64,000 nucleotides of DNA from Pelobacter propionicus DSM 2379 (GCF_000015045.1 NC_008609.1:2117501-2181500), one strand, 5' to 3'; positions 16,464-25,613 are shown, numbered from the stretch's first letter. Notes: a model not told the origin generated them from the sequence alone. Translations and numbers: made by a program.

Positions 16464-19400
16464 ATGATTGTCGGTATCATCCCTGGAAATACGAGGCGTT
16501 CCCGTTGGCTCTGGCCGGCAGGGGCGTTTTTTTTGGCTCTGCTTCTGGCTGTACTGGCGTGGAACCGTACCCCTGATCCTCCCAAAGCCGACCCGCTGAC
16601 CATGGCGGAGAGGGCCTGGCTGAAGGCTCATCCTGTCATCCGACTGGCGCCTGATCCGGATTTTCCTCCGGTGGAATATTTCGACAAGGACGGCAGGTAC
16701 AGCGGCATAACCTCAGATTACCTGGCGCTTTTGGAAAAGAAGCTCGGCATACGCTTCGAGATCGTCCGCCTGCGTAACTGGGACGAGATCATCGGCAGTG
16801 CCAAACGCCGGCAGATCGACGCCTTTGTGGCCAGCACTACCCCGCAACGATCCGCATACACGCTGTCCACCACGCCTTTCCTGGAGTATCCCGCCGTAAT
16901 CATTGCCCGCGAAAAGGTCAAGGGGCCGCTCACCCTGGAATCTCTCGGCGGGATGAGGGTGTCGGCGGTTTCGGAATATGCGACCCATGATTTCATCGCC
17001 GCTCATTATCCGAAATTGTTGCTGGATCCGGTCCCGGATATCAGGACCGGACTGCGGAAAGTGTCCTTCGGCCTGAGCGACGCTTTTGTGGAGAATCTGG
17101 CCACCGCCAGCTATTACATCGAACGAGAGGGAATCAGTAACCTGCGCATAGCCGGCGACTCCGGATATGTGTACAGAATGGGATTCTGCTCGCGGAACGA
17201 CTGGCCGGAACTGAACCGCATCCTGGAGAAAGGAGTTGCCGGAATCAGTGCCGAGGAGAAGAGAGCCATTTATAACAAATGGATTCCCCTGGAGCACAGA
17301 TCACTGTTCAGCAGCAGGAAATTCCAGATCGGCCTCCTGGTTGTTTGTGCGGCGATTCTCGCGATTGTCGTCGGAGTCATTGCCGTGAACAGGGCACTTG
17401 CGCGGCAGGTCAGGCTGAGGACGGGGGAACTGGAAAGCGAACTGGCCCGGCGCAGACGCATGGAAGAAGAGCTGCGCCGCGCGCGGGAAGAACTGGAGAA
17501 GCGGGTCGAAGACAGGACGGTGGAGGTGCGAAACGCCAACGAATTGCTGGAACGCGAGATCACCGTGCGCAGGCGGAACGAAAGCGTCATCATGGCACGA
17601 TTGCGCCTGCTCCAGTTCGCCGGTACCCACACCCAGGACGAACTGCTGGAGGCCACCCTGGACGAGGCCGAGGCGTTGACCGGAAGCGTGATCGGTTTTT
17701 ACGTGCTCGTCCTGGATGATCAGAAAACACTGTCGCTTCAGAACTGGTCCACCAGGACCAAGAGGGATTACTGCAAGGCGGAAGGGAAAGGGCTGCACTA
17801 CGACATCGCGCAGGCCGGGGTCTGGACGGATTGCATCCACCAGCGCCGGCCGGTCATCCACAACGACTACGGCTCCCTCTCCCATCGCAAGGGGTTGCCG
17901 TCGGGACACGCTCCCCTGGCCAGGGAACTGGTGGTGCCGGTCTTCCGCGGTGAAAACATTGTGGCGATTCTTGCCGTGGGCAACAAACCGACCGACTATA
18001 CCCCCCTGGACGTTGAAGCGGTTGTCCTGCTGGCCGATCTCGCCTGGGAAATCACCGAGCAAAAGAGGATGGAGAAAGAGCTGCTCCTGTCCCATTTCTG
18101 TATCGACGGGGCAGCCATCGGCATCTACCACACCACACCCGAAGGAACTATCCTGAACGCCAACGATTTCGCCTGCCGGAGTCTCGGTTACACGCCAGAC
18201 GAAGTGCGCGCACTGAAAGTCAAGGATATCGATCCGGTCATAACAGACGAGAAAATAGCCGAAATCAAAAGATTGTTGGAGAGCACCGGCTCCGTTACCC
18301 ACGAATCGGTTCACCGACGAAAAGACGGGACGACTTTCCCGGTGGAGATCGTCACCAATTCCCTGGAGTTCCAGGGCAGAGTGTACGGCTTCTCCTTTGT
18401 CAGCGACATCACCGAGCGCAAGCGTGCGGAGGAGACGTTACGGGAGAGCGAGTCGCGCGCAAGCCGAAAACTGGACAACATTCTGGATCCCGAGGGAGAC
18501 ACGGCTGAGCTGGATCTGGCCGATATTCTGGACGCGCCGCAGATCCAGGCGCTCATGAATGACATGTACCGCATTACCGGCCTCAAGATGAGCATCATCG
18601 ATCTCAAGGGGCGGGTGCTGGTGGATATGGGATGGCAGGGTATCTGCGCCAGATTCCACCGTGCCCATCCGGAAACCCTTAAGAATTGCATTGAAAGCGA
18701 TTCGGACCTTACCGTGGGAGTTCCCCGGGGGGAATTCAAGACGTACCGATGCAAGAACAACATGTGGCACCTGGTCACCCCGATCATTGTCGGCGAACGA
18801 CACCGGGGCAACCTCTTCATGGGGCAGTTCTTCTTCGAGAACGAGGAGATCGATTACGACCTCTTCCGCCGGCAGGCGAGGACCTACTGCTTTCCCGAGA
18901 AGGAATACATCGCGGCCCTGGAAAGCGTGCCCCGTCACAGCGAAGAGCTCGTGAACCAGGGGAAGACCGTTTTCCTGAGGCTCATCGATATGTTCTCGAA
19001 GCTGAGCTACGCCAACATCAAGCTGGCGCATTCCCTGGCCGAGCGCGACCAGTTGACGGCAACGCTGCGCCAGGCCAACATGGTGGTGGAAAACAGCCCG
19101 GTGGTGCTGTTCCGCTGCAAGCCGGTTCCCGGCTGGCCGGTGGAGCTGGTGTCACGGAATGTGCTGCAGTTCGGCTATACGCCCGAAGAGTTCATGTCCG
19201 GTGAGCGCGATTACGCTTCCATCGTGTACCCACCGGATCTGGGATGGGTAACCGGCGAGACGGACGAGTACGCAGCAACGGACGAAGGGCAGCTGCGCCA
19301 GGAATACCGGATCCTCACCAAGGCGGGGGAGATCCGTTGGATCATCGATGAAACGAATTACGAGCGAAACGAAGCAGGGGAGATCACCAACCTGGAGGGG

Positions 19401-20231
19401 GTGATCATCGATGTCACCCAGCGCAAGCGGGCCGAGGAAGAGCTCCAGCGGCAGCAAAGCCTGCTGAAGGAACTGAACGACACGCTGGAGAGAAGGATCG
19501 AAGAGGAGGTAAAGAAAAACCGGGAAAAGGACATCCTGCTCATCCAGCAGAACCGCCAGGCAGCCCTGGGGGAGATGCTGGACCACATCGCCCACCAGTG
19601 GAAACAGCCGATCAACTCAATCTCCCTCATCGCCCAGGATATGGCCGACAGCTCATCCTACGGCGAACTGACTGATGGGGATGTGCAGACAACCATCGAC
19701 AAAATCATGTCGCTCCTGGAGCACATGTCCCAGACCGTCGATGTGTTCAGGGGTTTCTACCGGCCGGACAAGGAAACGAAACTATTCAGCATCAGGGACG
19801 CCATCGATCAGGCACTGGTATTCATTACGCCGGTTTTCAGATACGAGTCCATCGCCATAGAGCTCGACGTGGATGGGGACATGACCGCATTCGGCTATCC
19901 CAAGGAATACGCACAGGCGCTGCTCAACATACTGGCCAACGCCAGGGATGTGTTCAGAAAAAGGAAAACAAGAGAACCCAGGGTGCTGCTGCGGGGGGTC
20001 GGGGAAGGCGGCAGATCGGTTGTCACCATCACGGACAACGCCGGCGGTATTCCCGAGGCGATTATTGACAGGATCTTCGATGTGTATTTCACCACCAATG
20101 AGGCGAGCGGCGGAACCGGAATCGGTCTCTATATGTCGCGTAATATCGTTGAAAAGAATATGGGCGGAAACCTGAGCGCCGAAAACGTGGAGGGTGGCGC
20201 ACGCTTCAGAATAGAGCTCCCCAGCGCCTGA
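16464..20231 (+). CDS. Large membrane histidine kinase: SBP-like sensor, GAF, PAS, PocR, PAS, kinase
   Basis: 1255 residues. Domains in order: membrane helix (about 15-34); extracytoplasmic bacterial solute-binding type 3 domain (about 55-275, starting WLKAHPVIRLAPDPDFPPVEY); second helix (about 290-312); coiled coil (315-380); GAF-type domain (385-540, with the SGHAPLARELVVPV segment); PAS (545-665); PocR ligand-sensing domain (about 680-850, cysteine-rich, GWQGICARFH, CIESD, YRCKNNMWHLVTPI); PAS (870-990); kinase with His1044 in IAHQWKQPIN; and HATPase (NILANARDVF, DNAGGI, GGTGIGLYMSR). There is no receiver domain and no regulator gene adjacent. It should sense an outside solute plus a cytoplasmic ligand, perhaps a small hydrocarbon derivative as for PocR, and phosphorylate an unlinked regulator. 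Confidence 0.93.
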   Translation: MIVGIIPGNTRRSRWLWPAGAFFLALLLAVLAWNRTPDPPKADPLTMAERAWLKAHPVIRLAPDPDFPPVEYFDKDGRYSGITSDYLALLEKKLGIRFEIVRLRNWDEIIGSAKRRQIDAFVASTTPQRSAYTLSTTPFLEYPAVIIAREKVKGPLTLESLGGMRVSAVSEYATHDFIAAHYPKLLLDPVPDIRTGLRKVSFGLSDAFVENLATASYYIEREGISNLRIAGDSGYVYRMGFCSRNDWPELNRILEKGVAGISAEEKRAIYNKWIPLEHRSLFSSRKFQIGLLVVCAAILAIVVGVIAVNRALARQVRLRTGELESELARRRRMEEELRRAREELEKRVEDRTVEVRNANELLEREITVRRRNESVIMARLRLLQFAGTHTQDELLEATLDEAEALTGSVIGFYVLVLDDQKTLSLQNWSTRTKRDYCKAEGKGLHYDIAQAGVWTDCIHQRRPVIHNDYGSLSHRKGLPSGHAPLARELVVPVFRGENIVAILAVGNKPTDYTPLDVEAVVLLADLAWEITEQKRMEKELLLSHFCIDGAAIGIYHTTPEGTILNANDFACRSLGYTPDEVRALKVKDIDPVITDEKIAEIKRLLESTGSVTHESVHRRKDGTTFPVEIVTNSLEFQGRVYGFSFVSDITERKRAEETLRESESRASRKLDNILDPEGDTAELDLADILDAPQIQALMNDMYRITGLKMSIIDLKGRVLVDMGWQGICARFHRAHPETLKNCIESDSDLTVGVPRGEFKTYRCKNNMWHLVTPIIVGERHRGNLFMGQFFFENEEIDYDLFRRQARTYCFPEKEYIAALESVPRHSEELVNQGKTVFLRLIDMFSKLSYANIKLAHSLAERDQLTATLRQANMVVENSPVVLFRCKPVPGWPVELVSRNVLQFGYTPEEFMSGERDYASIVYPPDLGWVTGETDEYAATDEGQLRQEYRILTKAGEIRWIIDETNYERNEAGEITNLEGVIIDVTQRKRAEEELQRQQSLLKELNDTLERRIEEEVKKNREKDILLIQQNRQAALGEMLDHIAHQWKQPINSISLIAQDMADSSSYGELTDGDVQTTIDKIMSLLEHMSQTVDVFRGFYRPDKETKLFSIRDAIDQALVFITPVFRYESIAIELDVDGDMTAFGYPKEYAQALLNILANARDVFRKRKTREPRVLLRGVGEGGRSVVTITDNAGGIPEAIIDRIFDVYFTTNEASGGTGIGLYMSRNIVEKNMGGNLSAENVEGGARFRIELPSA

Positions 20232-20388
20232 AATTCCCTAGACGGGACGCCGGTAACGGCTGTAGTATGGCGCTTCCCCGGCGAGCGCGACGCTGCGGCG
20301 AATCGCCTGCGGCACCAGGCACGACAATACGGGTGACCCCGGCAGCCTCTGAACACGACATCCCGGCACCACCTTGAAAGGCAACCCC

Positions 20389-21009
20389 ATGACCGCATCA
20401 ACCCTGCTCTACTTCCTGGGGGTCTCCATGGCCCTGACCATCGCCCCCGGGCCGGACAACATCTTCGTCATGGCCCAGGGGATCACCCGCGGCAGGAAGC
20501 AGGCCATCGTCACAGCCCTGGGGATGTGCAGCGGCGTCAGCGTGCACACCACGGCGGCGGCCTTCGGCATCTCGGCCCTGTTCTACTCCTCGGTGCTGGC
20601 CTTCAACATCGTCAAGTACGCCGGCGCGGCCTACCTGCTCTACCTGGCCTGCATGACCATGAAAGAGCGTTCCTCGGTGCGCCTGGCCGCCGACGACGAC
20701 CGCCCCCTGTCAGCCCTGTTCAAGCGCGGCTTCATCATGAACGTGCTCAACCCCAAGGTGGCCCTGTTCTTCCTGGCCTTCCTGCCCCAGTTCGTCTCCC
20801 CCGCCGCCGGCTCCGTGCCGCTGCAGATGCTGCTTCTGGGACTGATCTTCATGCTGCAGGCAGTAGTCATCTTCTGCGTCATCGGCTATTTCTCCGGCGG
20901 CATCGGCGGCTATCTCCTGGCCAGGCCGAGGATCGCCCGCTCCTTCGACTGGCTGACCGCCGGCGTCTTCGCCTCCCTGGGGATCAGGCTGGCCCTGGCG
21001 GAACGTTGA
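20389..21009 (+). CDS. LysE/RhtB-family amino-acid exporter
   Basis: 206 residues with about six membrane helices. The family signature at the N-terminus is present: LTIAPGPDNIFVMAQGITRGRKQA (GP motif), followed by GMCSGVSVHT and the FKRGFIMNVLNPKVALFFLAFLPQFV segment. Such carriers expel lysine, homoserine, threonine or related compounds. The ATG at 20389 follows AAAGG; an earlier TTG adds only five residues. A strong terminator follows, so it is a single-gene unit downstream of the kinase. Confidence 0.93.
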   Translation: MTASTLLYFLGVSMALTIAPGPDNIFVMAQGITRGRKQAIVTALGMCSGVSVHTTAAAFGISALFYSSVLAFNIVKYAGAAYLLYLACMTMKERSSVRLAADDDRPLSALFKRGFIMNVLNPKVALFFLAFLPQFVSPAAGSVPLQMLLLGLIFMLQAVVIFCVIGYFSGGIGGYLLARPRIARSFDWLTAGVFASLGIRLALAER

Positions 21010-21024
21010 GAAAATACGCAAACG

Positions 21025-21066
21025 AAAAACGCCGTGTCCCCCTCTCCTGGGGGGCACGGCGTTTTT
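21025..21066 (+). terminator. Rho-independent terminator after the exporter gene
   Basis: An 18-bp stem (21025-21042 with 21049-21066, one G-T pair) around a short loop, A-run before and TTTTT after. It can also work toward the minus-strand small gene that ends at 21199. Confidence 0.9.
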
Positions 21067-21198
21067 CTGTTCCGTTCCCTGGTGTACTTGTATCCGTTCC
21101 GTTCCGCTCCATGCATACTGCCCGACACTGCACGGAGTCGCGCCGTTCGTACCTGACCTGACTCAGCAACCGCGGCCTCTGCCGGACCGCACGGGAAT

Positions 21199-21405
21199 TC
21201 AGTGACGCTGTATGGCCATGTCGATGGCATCGGACATGCTGTCCAGAAGCGACAGGTCAATGGCCTGCAGGCTGACTTTCTCCAGCGAGCTCAGCTCCAG
21301 ACCGGCGTTGGAGCAGGCATACTCGGGTGATACCCTGGCCAGTTGCCGGAACTTCTTGTCGGTAATGACCCTACCCAGGAAACTTTCAACGGCTTTCTGT
21401 GACAT
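21199..21405 (-). CDS. Os1348 / NHLP-clan small protein
   Basis: 68 residues beginning MSQKAVESFLGRVITDKKFR and ending in SMSDAIDMAIQRH. The start pattern (K.VE..LGR..TD..FR) and the following Cys31 and Leu-rich helices match what I remember of the Os1348 family, which belongs to the nitrile-hydratase-leader-peptide clan and includes leader-like small proteins related to RiPP precursors. There is no Gly-Gly cleavage motif, no core rich in Cys/Ser/Thr and no modification enzyme nearby, so a RiPP role is not supported here. GGAGG at 21410 sets the start. Relatives in Geobacter are short orphan genes. Confidence 0.75.
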   Translation of the reverse strand: MSQKAVESFLGRVITDKKFRQLARVSPEYACSNAGLELSSLEKVSLQAIDLSLLDSMSDAIDMAIQRH

Positions 21406-21740
21406 ATGGACCTCCGCAAAGACTGTCCTTGCTGGGGACACAAACTTAATGAAGTTGGTTCTGTTACCAGTATATACACGTACTGTGCCAAACAGGCAAC
21501 AGCTTGCAAAAGCGGATAGTTAGCGATTCAAGGCAGAAATATTTCGTCCGAAATCCGGACACTATGTGCACTGTGGGGACAGAACAGGAAGGATTTGAGC
21601 ATGAAGACACGCTGTTCATCTCCGCCGTCTCCGCGAGCATCGGTTCTTGGGTTTAGGCGGCGGAACTGGGGCTGGGGAGCACTCTTCCCCTGCTTCTTTA
21701 CGCAGAGAACCGCAAAAACGGTAATCAGCTCTCATGTTCA

Positions 21741-21791
21741 CAAACGAAATGTTCCGTTTGGAATATTGACCGGGGGCCGGTCAAATACAAT
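21741..21791 (+). promoter_or_regulatory. Two palindromes and a -10-like box upstream of the DUF4124 gene
   Basis: CAAACG and CGTTTG (21741-21746, 21755-21760) form one inverted repeat; TTGACCGG-GGG-CCGGTCAA (21766-21784) is a perfect 19-base palindrome ending two bases before TACAAT (21786-21791). The second lies 32 bp before the ATG and would block a promoter if bound. No other gene is seen between 21406 and 21816. Confidence 0.5.
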
Positions 21792-21816
21792 GTTGAGCGA
21801 CAAAGGAGAAAAATGC

Positions 21817-22440
21817 ATGAATGGAAACTTCTTGCGCATCCTGCTTGCCATGCTGGTTTTTATTGGTGTTTCAGATGTTTCATTCCTGTCTGCTGAAACA
21901 TATGAGTGGACTGATAGCGATGGTTCTATACATTTTAGCGACACACCACCCTCTAGCGGCAAACATCCCATTGTGCAAAGAGACGATACAACAGTTACGC
22001 CGTCAACACCTTCAAAAAGATCATCGAGAACTTCTTCAACCGTAACTAAGCAACTCTCTAACGAACAACTACCGAAGCTCTTCACACCCGACACTTCTAA
22101 CCCGGCAGTTGCTGCTTTCGTTGCATGGCATGCAACCGTCATCAATGGGGATTTTGCATCCTTCCGTGCCCTCATGCCAGTGATGCCAAACATCTCTAAT
22201 AATATGGTAAAAAAAATGTTTGACCAAATCCACTTGACTGCACCAAAGTCAACTAAAATTACAGAACCAAAACAGAATGATCGCGACACTATTGAGTTCA
22301 CCTCTGTAGGTTGTAATGGAAATAGACCTGTAGTTAGCGTCGTTTATGTCAGGAAGATAGACGAGATCTGGCGTGTTGCCGGCTCGGGCTGGGGTCCATC
22401 ATGGAATTCAAAGATATCAGAGATCGTTAAATGTCCATAA
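21817..22440 (+). CDS. Exported DUF4124-domain protein
   Basis: 207 residues. A signal peptide (FLRILLAMLVFIGVSDVSFLSAETYEW region; cleavage after LSA) precedes a DUF4124 motif YEWTDSDGSIHFSDTPP, then a Ser/Thr-rich linker (about 50-80) and a C-terminal domain resembling a small NTF2/DUF4878-like fold (AFVAWHATVINGDFASFRALMP, ending WRVAGSGWG). Base composition is clearly more AT-rich than the surroundings, which suggests acquisition. The ATG at 21817 follows AAAGGAGA; an upstream extension has no ribosome site. Periplasmic or surface location is likely; function unknown. Confidence 0.82.
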   Translation: MNGNFLRILLAMLVFIGVSDVSFLSAETYEWTDSDGSIHFSDTPPSSGKHPIVQRDDTTVTPSTPSKRSSRTSSTVTKQLSNEQLPKLFTPDTSNPAVAAFVAWHATVINGDFASFRALMPVMPNISNNMVKKMFDQIHLTAPKSTKITEPKQNDRDTIEFTSVGCNGNRPVVSVVYVRKIDEIWRVAGSGWGPSWNSKISEIVKCP

Positions 22441-22651
22441 CACTCAACAAAGTAGTGGCGCCGGGGTCAGACATGAACCATGGACCACCTTGTGGTGCCT
22501 GGCAGTGAAGATAAAATAGAGTGTATCCATCCTTTGCCGGGAGCACACCATGACCGTTACAGGATAATCGCCACACGACACCGATCCCCCTCTGGACATG
22601 ATGGCACGGGAATGCTACGGTTCCTGCTCCGAATCAAGGAGGAACCACACC

Positions 22652-22768
22652 GTGCCCCCCACCGAACAACTCCTGTCCCGCTACCACTCCCGTTCCGCCG
22701 ACCAGCGCCGGGTCATGCCGATGCTGGTGCAGTTCAATGACCGGGGCTTTGCCCTGGGGAACGCGTGA
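22652..22768 (+). CDS. 38-residue ORF translationally coupled to the molybdate transporter
   Basis: Starts at GTG 22652, preceded by a perfect AAGGAGG at 22636-22642, and ends PMLVQFNDRGFALGNA. Its last four bases GTGA contain the start codon of the transporter, so translation of one should feed the other. An in-frame ATG at 22598 would give 56 residues but ignores the ribosome site. It is charged and lacks a membrane helix. It may be a leader peptide that controls transporter translation, or a small partner protein; I do not recognise it. Confidence 0.5.
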   Translation: MPPTEQLLSRYHSRSADQRRVMPMLVQFNDRGFALGNA

Positions 22769-23886
22769 GGGGCGGCCCGCTGGAACGGTTGCGCCTGCTG
22801 GCCCACGAACTGTCCGGCGCACTGGGCGACCTGGGCACCTTCCTGCCGCTGGTGCTGGGGGTCCTGGCGGTTGCCGGCTACGACCCCGCCTCCATCTTCA
22901 CCCTGTTCGGGCTCTACTACCTGGCCACAGCCCTGCTGTTCCGCATGCCCATGCCGGTCCAGCCCATGAAGGTTGCCGCCGCCGCCGTGCTCACCGGCAG
23001 CGTGACTCCCGGGCAACTATCGGGCGCCACCCTGTTCATGGGTGGCACACTGCTGATCCTCTCCCAGACCGGCGCCGCCGAACGCCTGGCCGACCTGGTC
23101 CCCCACCCGGTCAGTAACGGCATAATGGCCGGGCTGGGCGTGTTGCTGGGCATACTCGGGTTGCGGCTGGTTGCCGGGGAACCGCTGATCGGCCTGGTCA
23201 CGCTGGTGGCCATGGTTCCCCTGGGCTTCAACCGACTGCTCCCCCAGGCCCTGGTCGGACTCCTGATCGGTGTGGGCCTGAAATGGGCAACCTCGGGAAC
23301 ACCTGAGCTGCCTGCCTGTTCCGCCACTCTGCACCTGCCACAACCGGCCCTGCCCGCCTGGGGCGACATCTGGCGGGGAACGCTCGGCGTCGGGCTGCCC
23401 CAGCTCTCCCTGACCCTGGTCAACGCGGTGATCGTCACCGCATCATTGGCGAAGCGGCTCTTCCCCGACAACATGCGCGCGACGCCGCGGCGTCTGACCC
23501 TCTCCATGGGGGTTGCCAACTGTTTCAGCGCCCTTTTGGGCGGCTTCCCCATGTGCCATGGAGCCGGGGGCCTGGCAGGGCACTACCATTTCGGCGCCCG
23601 CACATCCCTTCCGGCGCTGCTGCTGGGCAGCGGACTGCTCACCCTGGGGCTCTTCTTCGGCGACTACGGTGGCAGGCTGCTGGCCCTGGTTCCCCCGGCT
23701 TCCCTGGGGGCGCTGCTCTTCTGGAGCTCCGTGGAGATGGTCCGCGGTTGCGGAAGACCGGGAGACCGGGGTGAATGTGCCACGGTAGCTCTCACCGCGC
23801 TCATCACCATCGGGGGCAATGTGGCCCTGGCTCTGCTGGGGGGGATCGTCTTCGACCGGCTGCGCCGCCATTTAGGCGACAGGTAA
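22765..23886 (+). CDS. MOT1-family molybdate/sulfate transporter
   Basis: 373 residues, about ten membrane helices. The MOT1 hallmark ELSGALGDLGTFLPL appears near the N-terminus and the second conserved segment PMCHGAGGLAGHYHFGARTS near residue 265, with MPVQPMKVAAA between. MOT1 proteins are SulP relatives that take up molybdate with high affinity. The start is GTG inside the GTGA overlap with the preceding mini-ORF. Molybdate is needed for molybdenum-cofactor enzymes; none is encoded in this window. Confidence 0.92.
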   Translation: MRGGPLERLRLLAHELSGALGDLGTFLPLVLGVLAVAGYDPASIFTLFGLYYLATALLFRMPMPVQPMKVAAAAVLTGSVTPGQLSGATLFMGGTLLILSQTGAAERLADLVPHPVSNGIMAGLGVLLGILGLRLVAGEPLIGLVTLVAMVPLGFNRLLPQALVGLLIGVGLKWATSGTPELPACSATLHLPQPALPAWGDIWRGTLGVGLPQLSLTLVNAVIVTASLAKRLFPDNMRATPRRLTLSMGVANCFSALLGGFPMCHGAGGLAGHYHFGARTSLPALLLGSGLLTLGLFFGDYGGRLLALVPPASLGALLFWSSVEMVRGCGRPGDRGECATVALTALITIGGNVALALLGGIVFDRLRRHLGDR

Positions 23887-23994
23887 AAACAGAAACCATA
23901 GATTCGGGGTGAAACGGCTCAGGAGGGGCGGGATTGGGAATATGTTGTGGAGGGCACGACTGAGGACGTTCAATGCAACCTGAAAAAGCAGTTG

Positions 23995-24126
23995 TTCACG
24001 CAAAGTCTCAAAGTTCGCGAAAAAAAGCAGCTAGATACATAAAAAAAACACTCGAATCACCTGTTTGGTGAAGCATGACTATTTAACAACTATTTGATTT
24101 CTTTGCGTCTTTGCGCCTTTGCGTGA
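23995..24126. repeat. Imperfect inverted repeat of GCAAAG type
   Basis: TTCACGCAAAG...CAAAG (about 23995-24020) is the approximate reverse complement of CTTTGCGTCTTTGCGCC...CTTTGCGTGA (24101-24126). Such cacgcaaag/ctttgcgtga repeats are, from memory, frequent in intergenic DNA of several bacteria. The two arms flank an AT-rich middle without a gene. Confidence 0.45.
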
Positions 24127-24161
24127 GATGAATTGCCGTTTTCAGACATACTGGTGAGGCA

Positions 24162-24198
24162 AACGCGGGGGGCAGATCCAGGATCTGCCCCCCGCGTT
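24162..24198. terminator. GC-rich hairpin, probable terminator
   Basis: Two 18-base arms (24162-24179 and 24181-24198) are perfect reverse complements with a single central base, so the inner pairs open to make the loop. It lies directly downstream of the minus-strand decarboxylase gene. There is no good T-run, so it may be a rho-independent terminator of weak type or an RNA-stabilising hairpin. Confidence 0.55.
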
Positions 24199-24205
24199 CA
24201 ACATA

Positions 24206-25525
24206 TCAGAGATCCACATCCAGCTCGTTCTGGACCAGCTGCTCCCTCACCTGCCGCTTGCGGATCAGAACCAGCTCCGCGTCCTTCATCTTCATCACCG
24301 CCGGCGCCTTGCGGTGGGAATTGTAGTTTTCCGGCGACATGCTCTCTGAATAGGCCCCGGTCCCGCCGATGACCACGTAATCGCCGATCTCCGCCTCGGC
24401 CACCTGCACCGGAACGATGGTTCCCTCGTTGTCCAGGCGCACCGAGTCGCCGCTCTCGCAGCAGCGCCCCACGATGCCATAGGGTGTGGCAGTGCCGACG
24501 GAGTAGCTGTCATACTCGCTGGAGCGCAGGGTCCCGTCCTGCCCCACGATGGAGATGGGATGCTCGGAACCGTACAGGAGCGGCCGGGACAAGAGTTCCA
24601 TGCCGCCGTCCACCAACAGGAAGTTCATCTCGTTGGTCAGTTTCTTGTCCATGACCCGGGTGATGATATAGCCGGAATTGGCCACCACGAAGGTCCCGGG
24701 CTCGATCTCCATCCTGAGCGCCCGGCCGGTCTGCTCCTTGAACTCCTTCAGCCTGGCCGCGGCGTAGGTTCCCAGCTCGTTGATATCGGCCTGTTTTTCC
24801 CCCGGCATCCTGGCAACCTTCAGGCCGCCGCCGAAGCTTACCGTACCCGCATCGGGGAAGTAGGAGCGCACGAAGCCCAGCTCGCGGTCGATATTCTCCC
24901 GCCACTTCTCGGGATCGCCGCCCGAGCCGATGTGCACGTGCACCTGGGTGAAGCGCAGCCCCTTATCCCGGGCCATCTCCACCACCGTGGGAATGTCGTT
25001 CAGGTGCACGCCGAAGCAGGAGTATTCGCTCCCCGTATCCCTGGTCTGGCTCTCCCCACCGCCGGAGGCGCCGGGGTGCACACGGATGGAGAGATCGATG
25101 CCAGCCTGTTTGGCGAAGTCGGCGATCAGCCGGTACTGGGTCAGGGAACAGACGTTGTATTTTAGGCCGTTGCGGATCATTCCTTCCAGTTCCTCCCGCT
25201 CCTGGCCAAGAGGGACCTCCTGGGTGGTCAGCATCATGCGGTCATAGGGGATGCCGGCGCTATGGGCCCGGGCAGCCTCGTCCACGGACGAGCAGTCCAG
25301 GTCAAGCCCCTTGCCGGTCACCACGCGCAGGACGGTCCGGTCGGAATTGGCCTTCATGGCATAGCGCACGTGCAGGCCAAAGGCGTTGGGCATGTTCAGC
25401 AGCTGGTCGCAGCTCTGTTCGATGAATGCCCGGTCGTGCAGATACACCGGCGTACCCCATTTTTGGGCAATCAGCGGAACAAGCGCTGCGTCGAGTCTGG
25501 TTGGTCCAAAGTGATTCTGTGTCAT
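24206..25525 (-). CDS. Diaminopimelate decarboxylase-family PLP enzyme
   Basis: 439 residues of alanine-racemase fold type III. YAMKANSD holds the PLP lysine (Lys58); HVHIGSGG and FGGGLK bind cofactor phosphate; EPGTFVVANSGYIITRV and RCCESGD carry the C-terminal substrate Cys; GAYS near the end is the conserved tyrosine segment. The family removes the carboxyl group from meso-DAP to make lysine, or acts on related diamino acids. Several usual LysA words are altered (YAVKAN to YAMKAN, PN to SD), so another substrate such as a carboxylated polyamine is possible. No lysine riboswitch was seen upstream. Confidence 0.85.
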   Translation of the reverse strand: MTQNHFGPTRLDAALVPLIAQKWGTPVYLHDRAFIEQSCDQLLNMPNAFGLHVRYAMKANSDRTVLRVVTGKGLDLDCSSVDEAARAHSAGIPYDRMMLTTQEVPLGQEREELEGMIRNGLKYNVCSLTQYRLIADFAKQAGIDLSIRVHPGASGGGESQTRDTGSEYSCFGVHLNDIPTVVEMARDKGLRFTQVHVHIGSGGDPEKWRENIDRELGFVRSYFPDAGTVSFGGGLKVARMPGEKQADINELGTYAAARLKEFKEQTGRALRMEIEPGTFVVANSGYIITRVMDKKLTNEMNFLLVDGGMELLSRPLLYGSEHPISIVGQDGTLRSSEYDSYSVGTATPYGIVGRCCESGDSVRLDNEGTIVPVQVAEAEIGDYVVIGGTGAYSESMSPENYNSHRKAPAVMKMKDAELVLIRKRQVREQLVQNELDVDL

Positions 25526-25613
25526 TGGTGATCACTACCTCTCTCGTGTGATATAAAAAAAACGGTTTCGAACCTGGATGCGGCAGGTGGAGCCGTACTG
25601 CGTTCGCCCCGGA

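Noticed and set aside
21475-21491. TTGGCAC on the minus strand upstream of the Os1348 gene, as a sigma-54 -24 box
   Set aside because: The -12 half would be GTGTA with GT in place of the invariant GC, so spacing GG-N10-GC fails.
22441-22651. Molybdenum-cofactor riboswitch before the molybdate transporter
   Set aside because: No recognisable conserved Moco-motif helices; only small irregular pairing.
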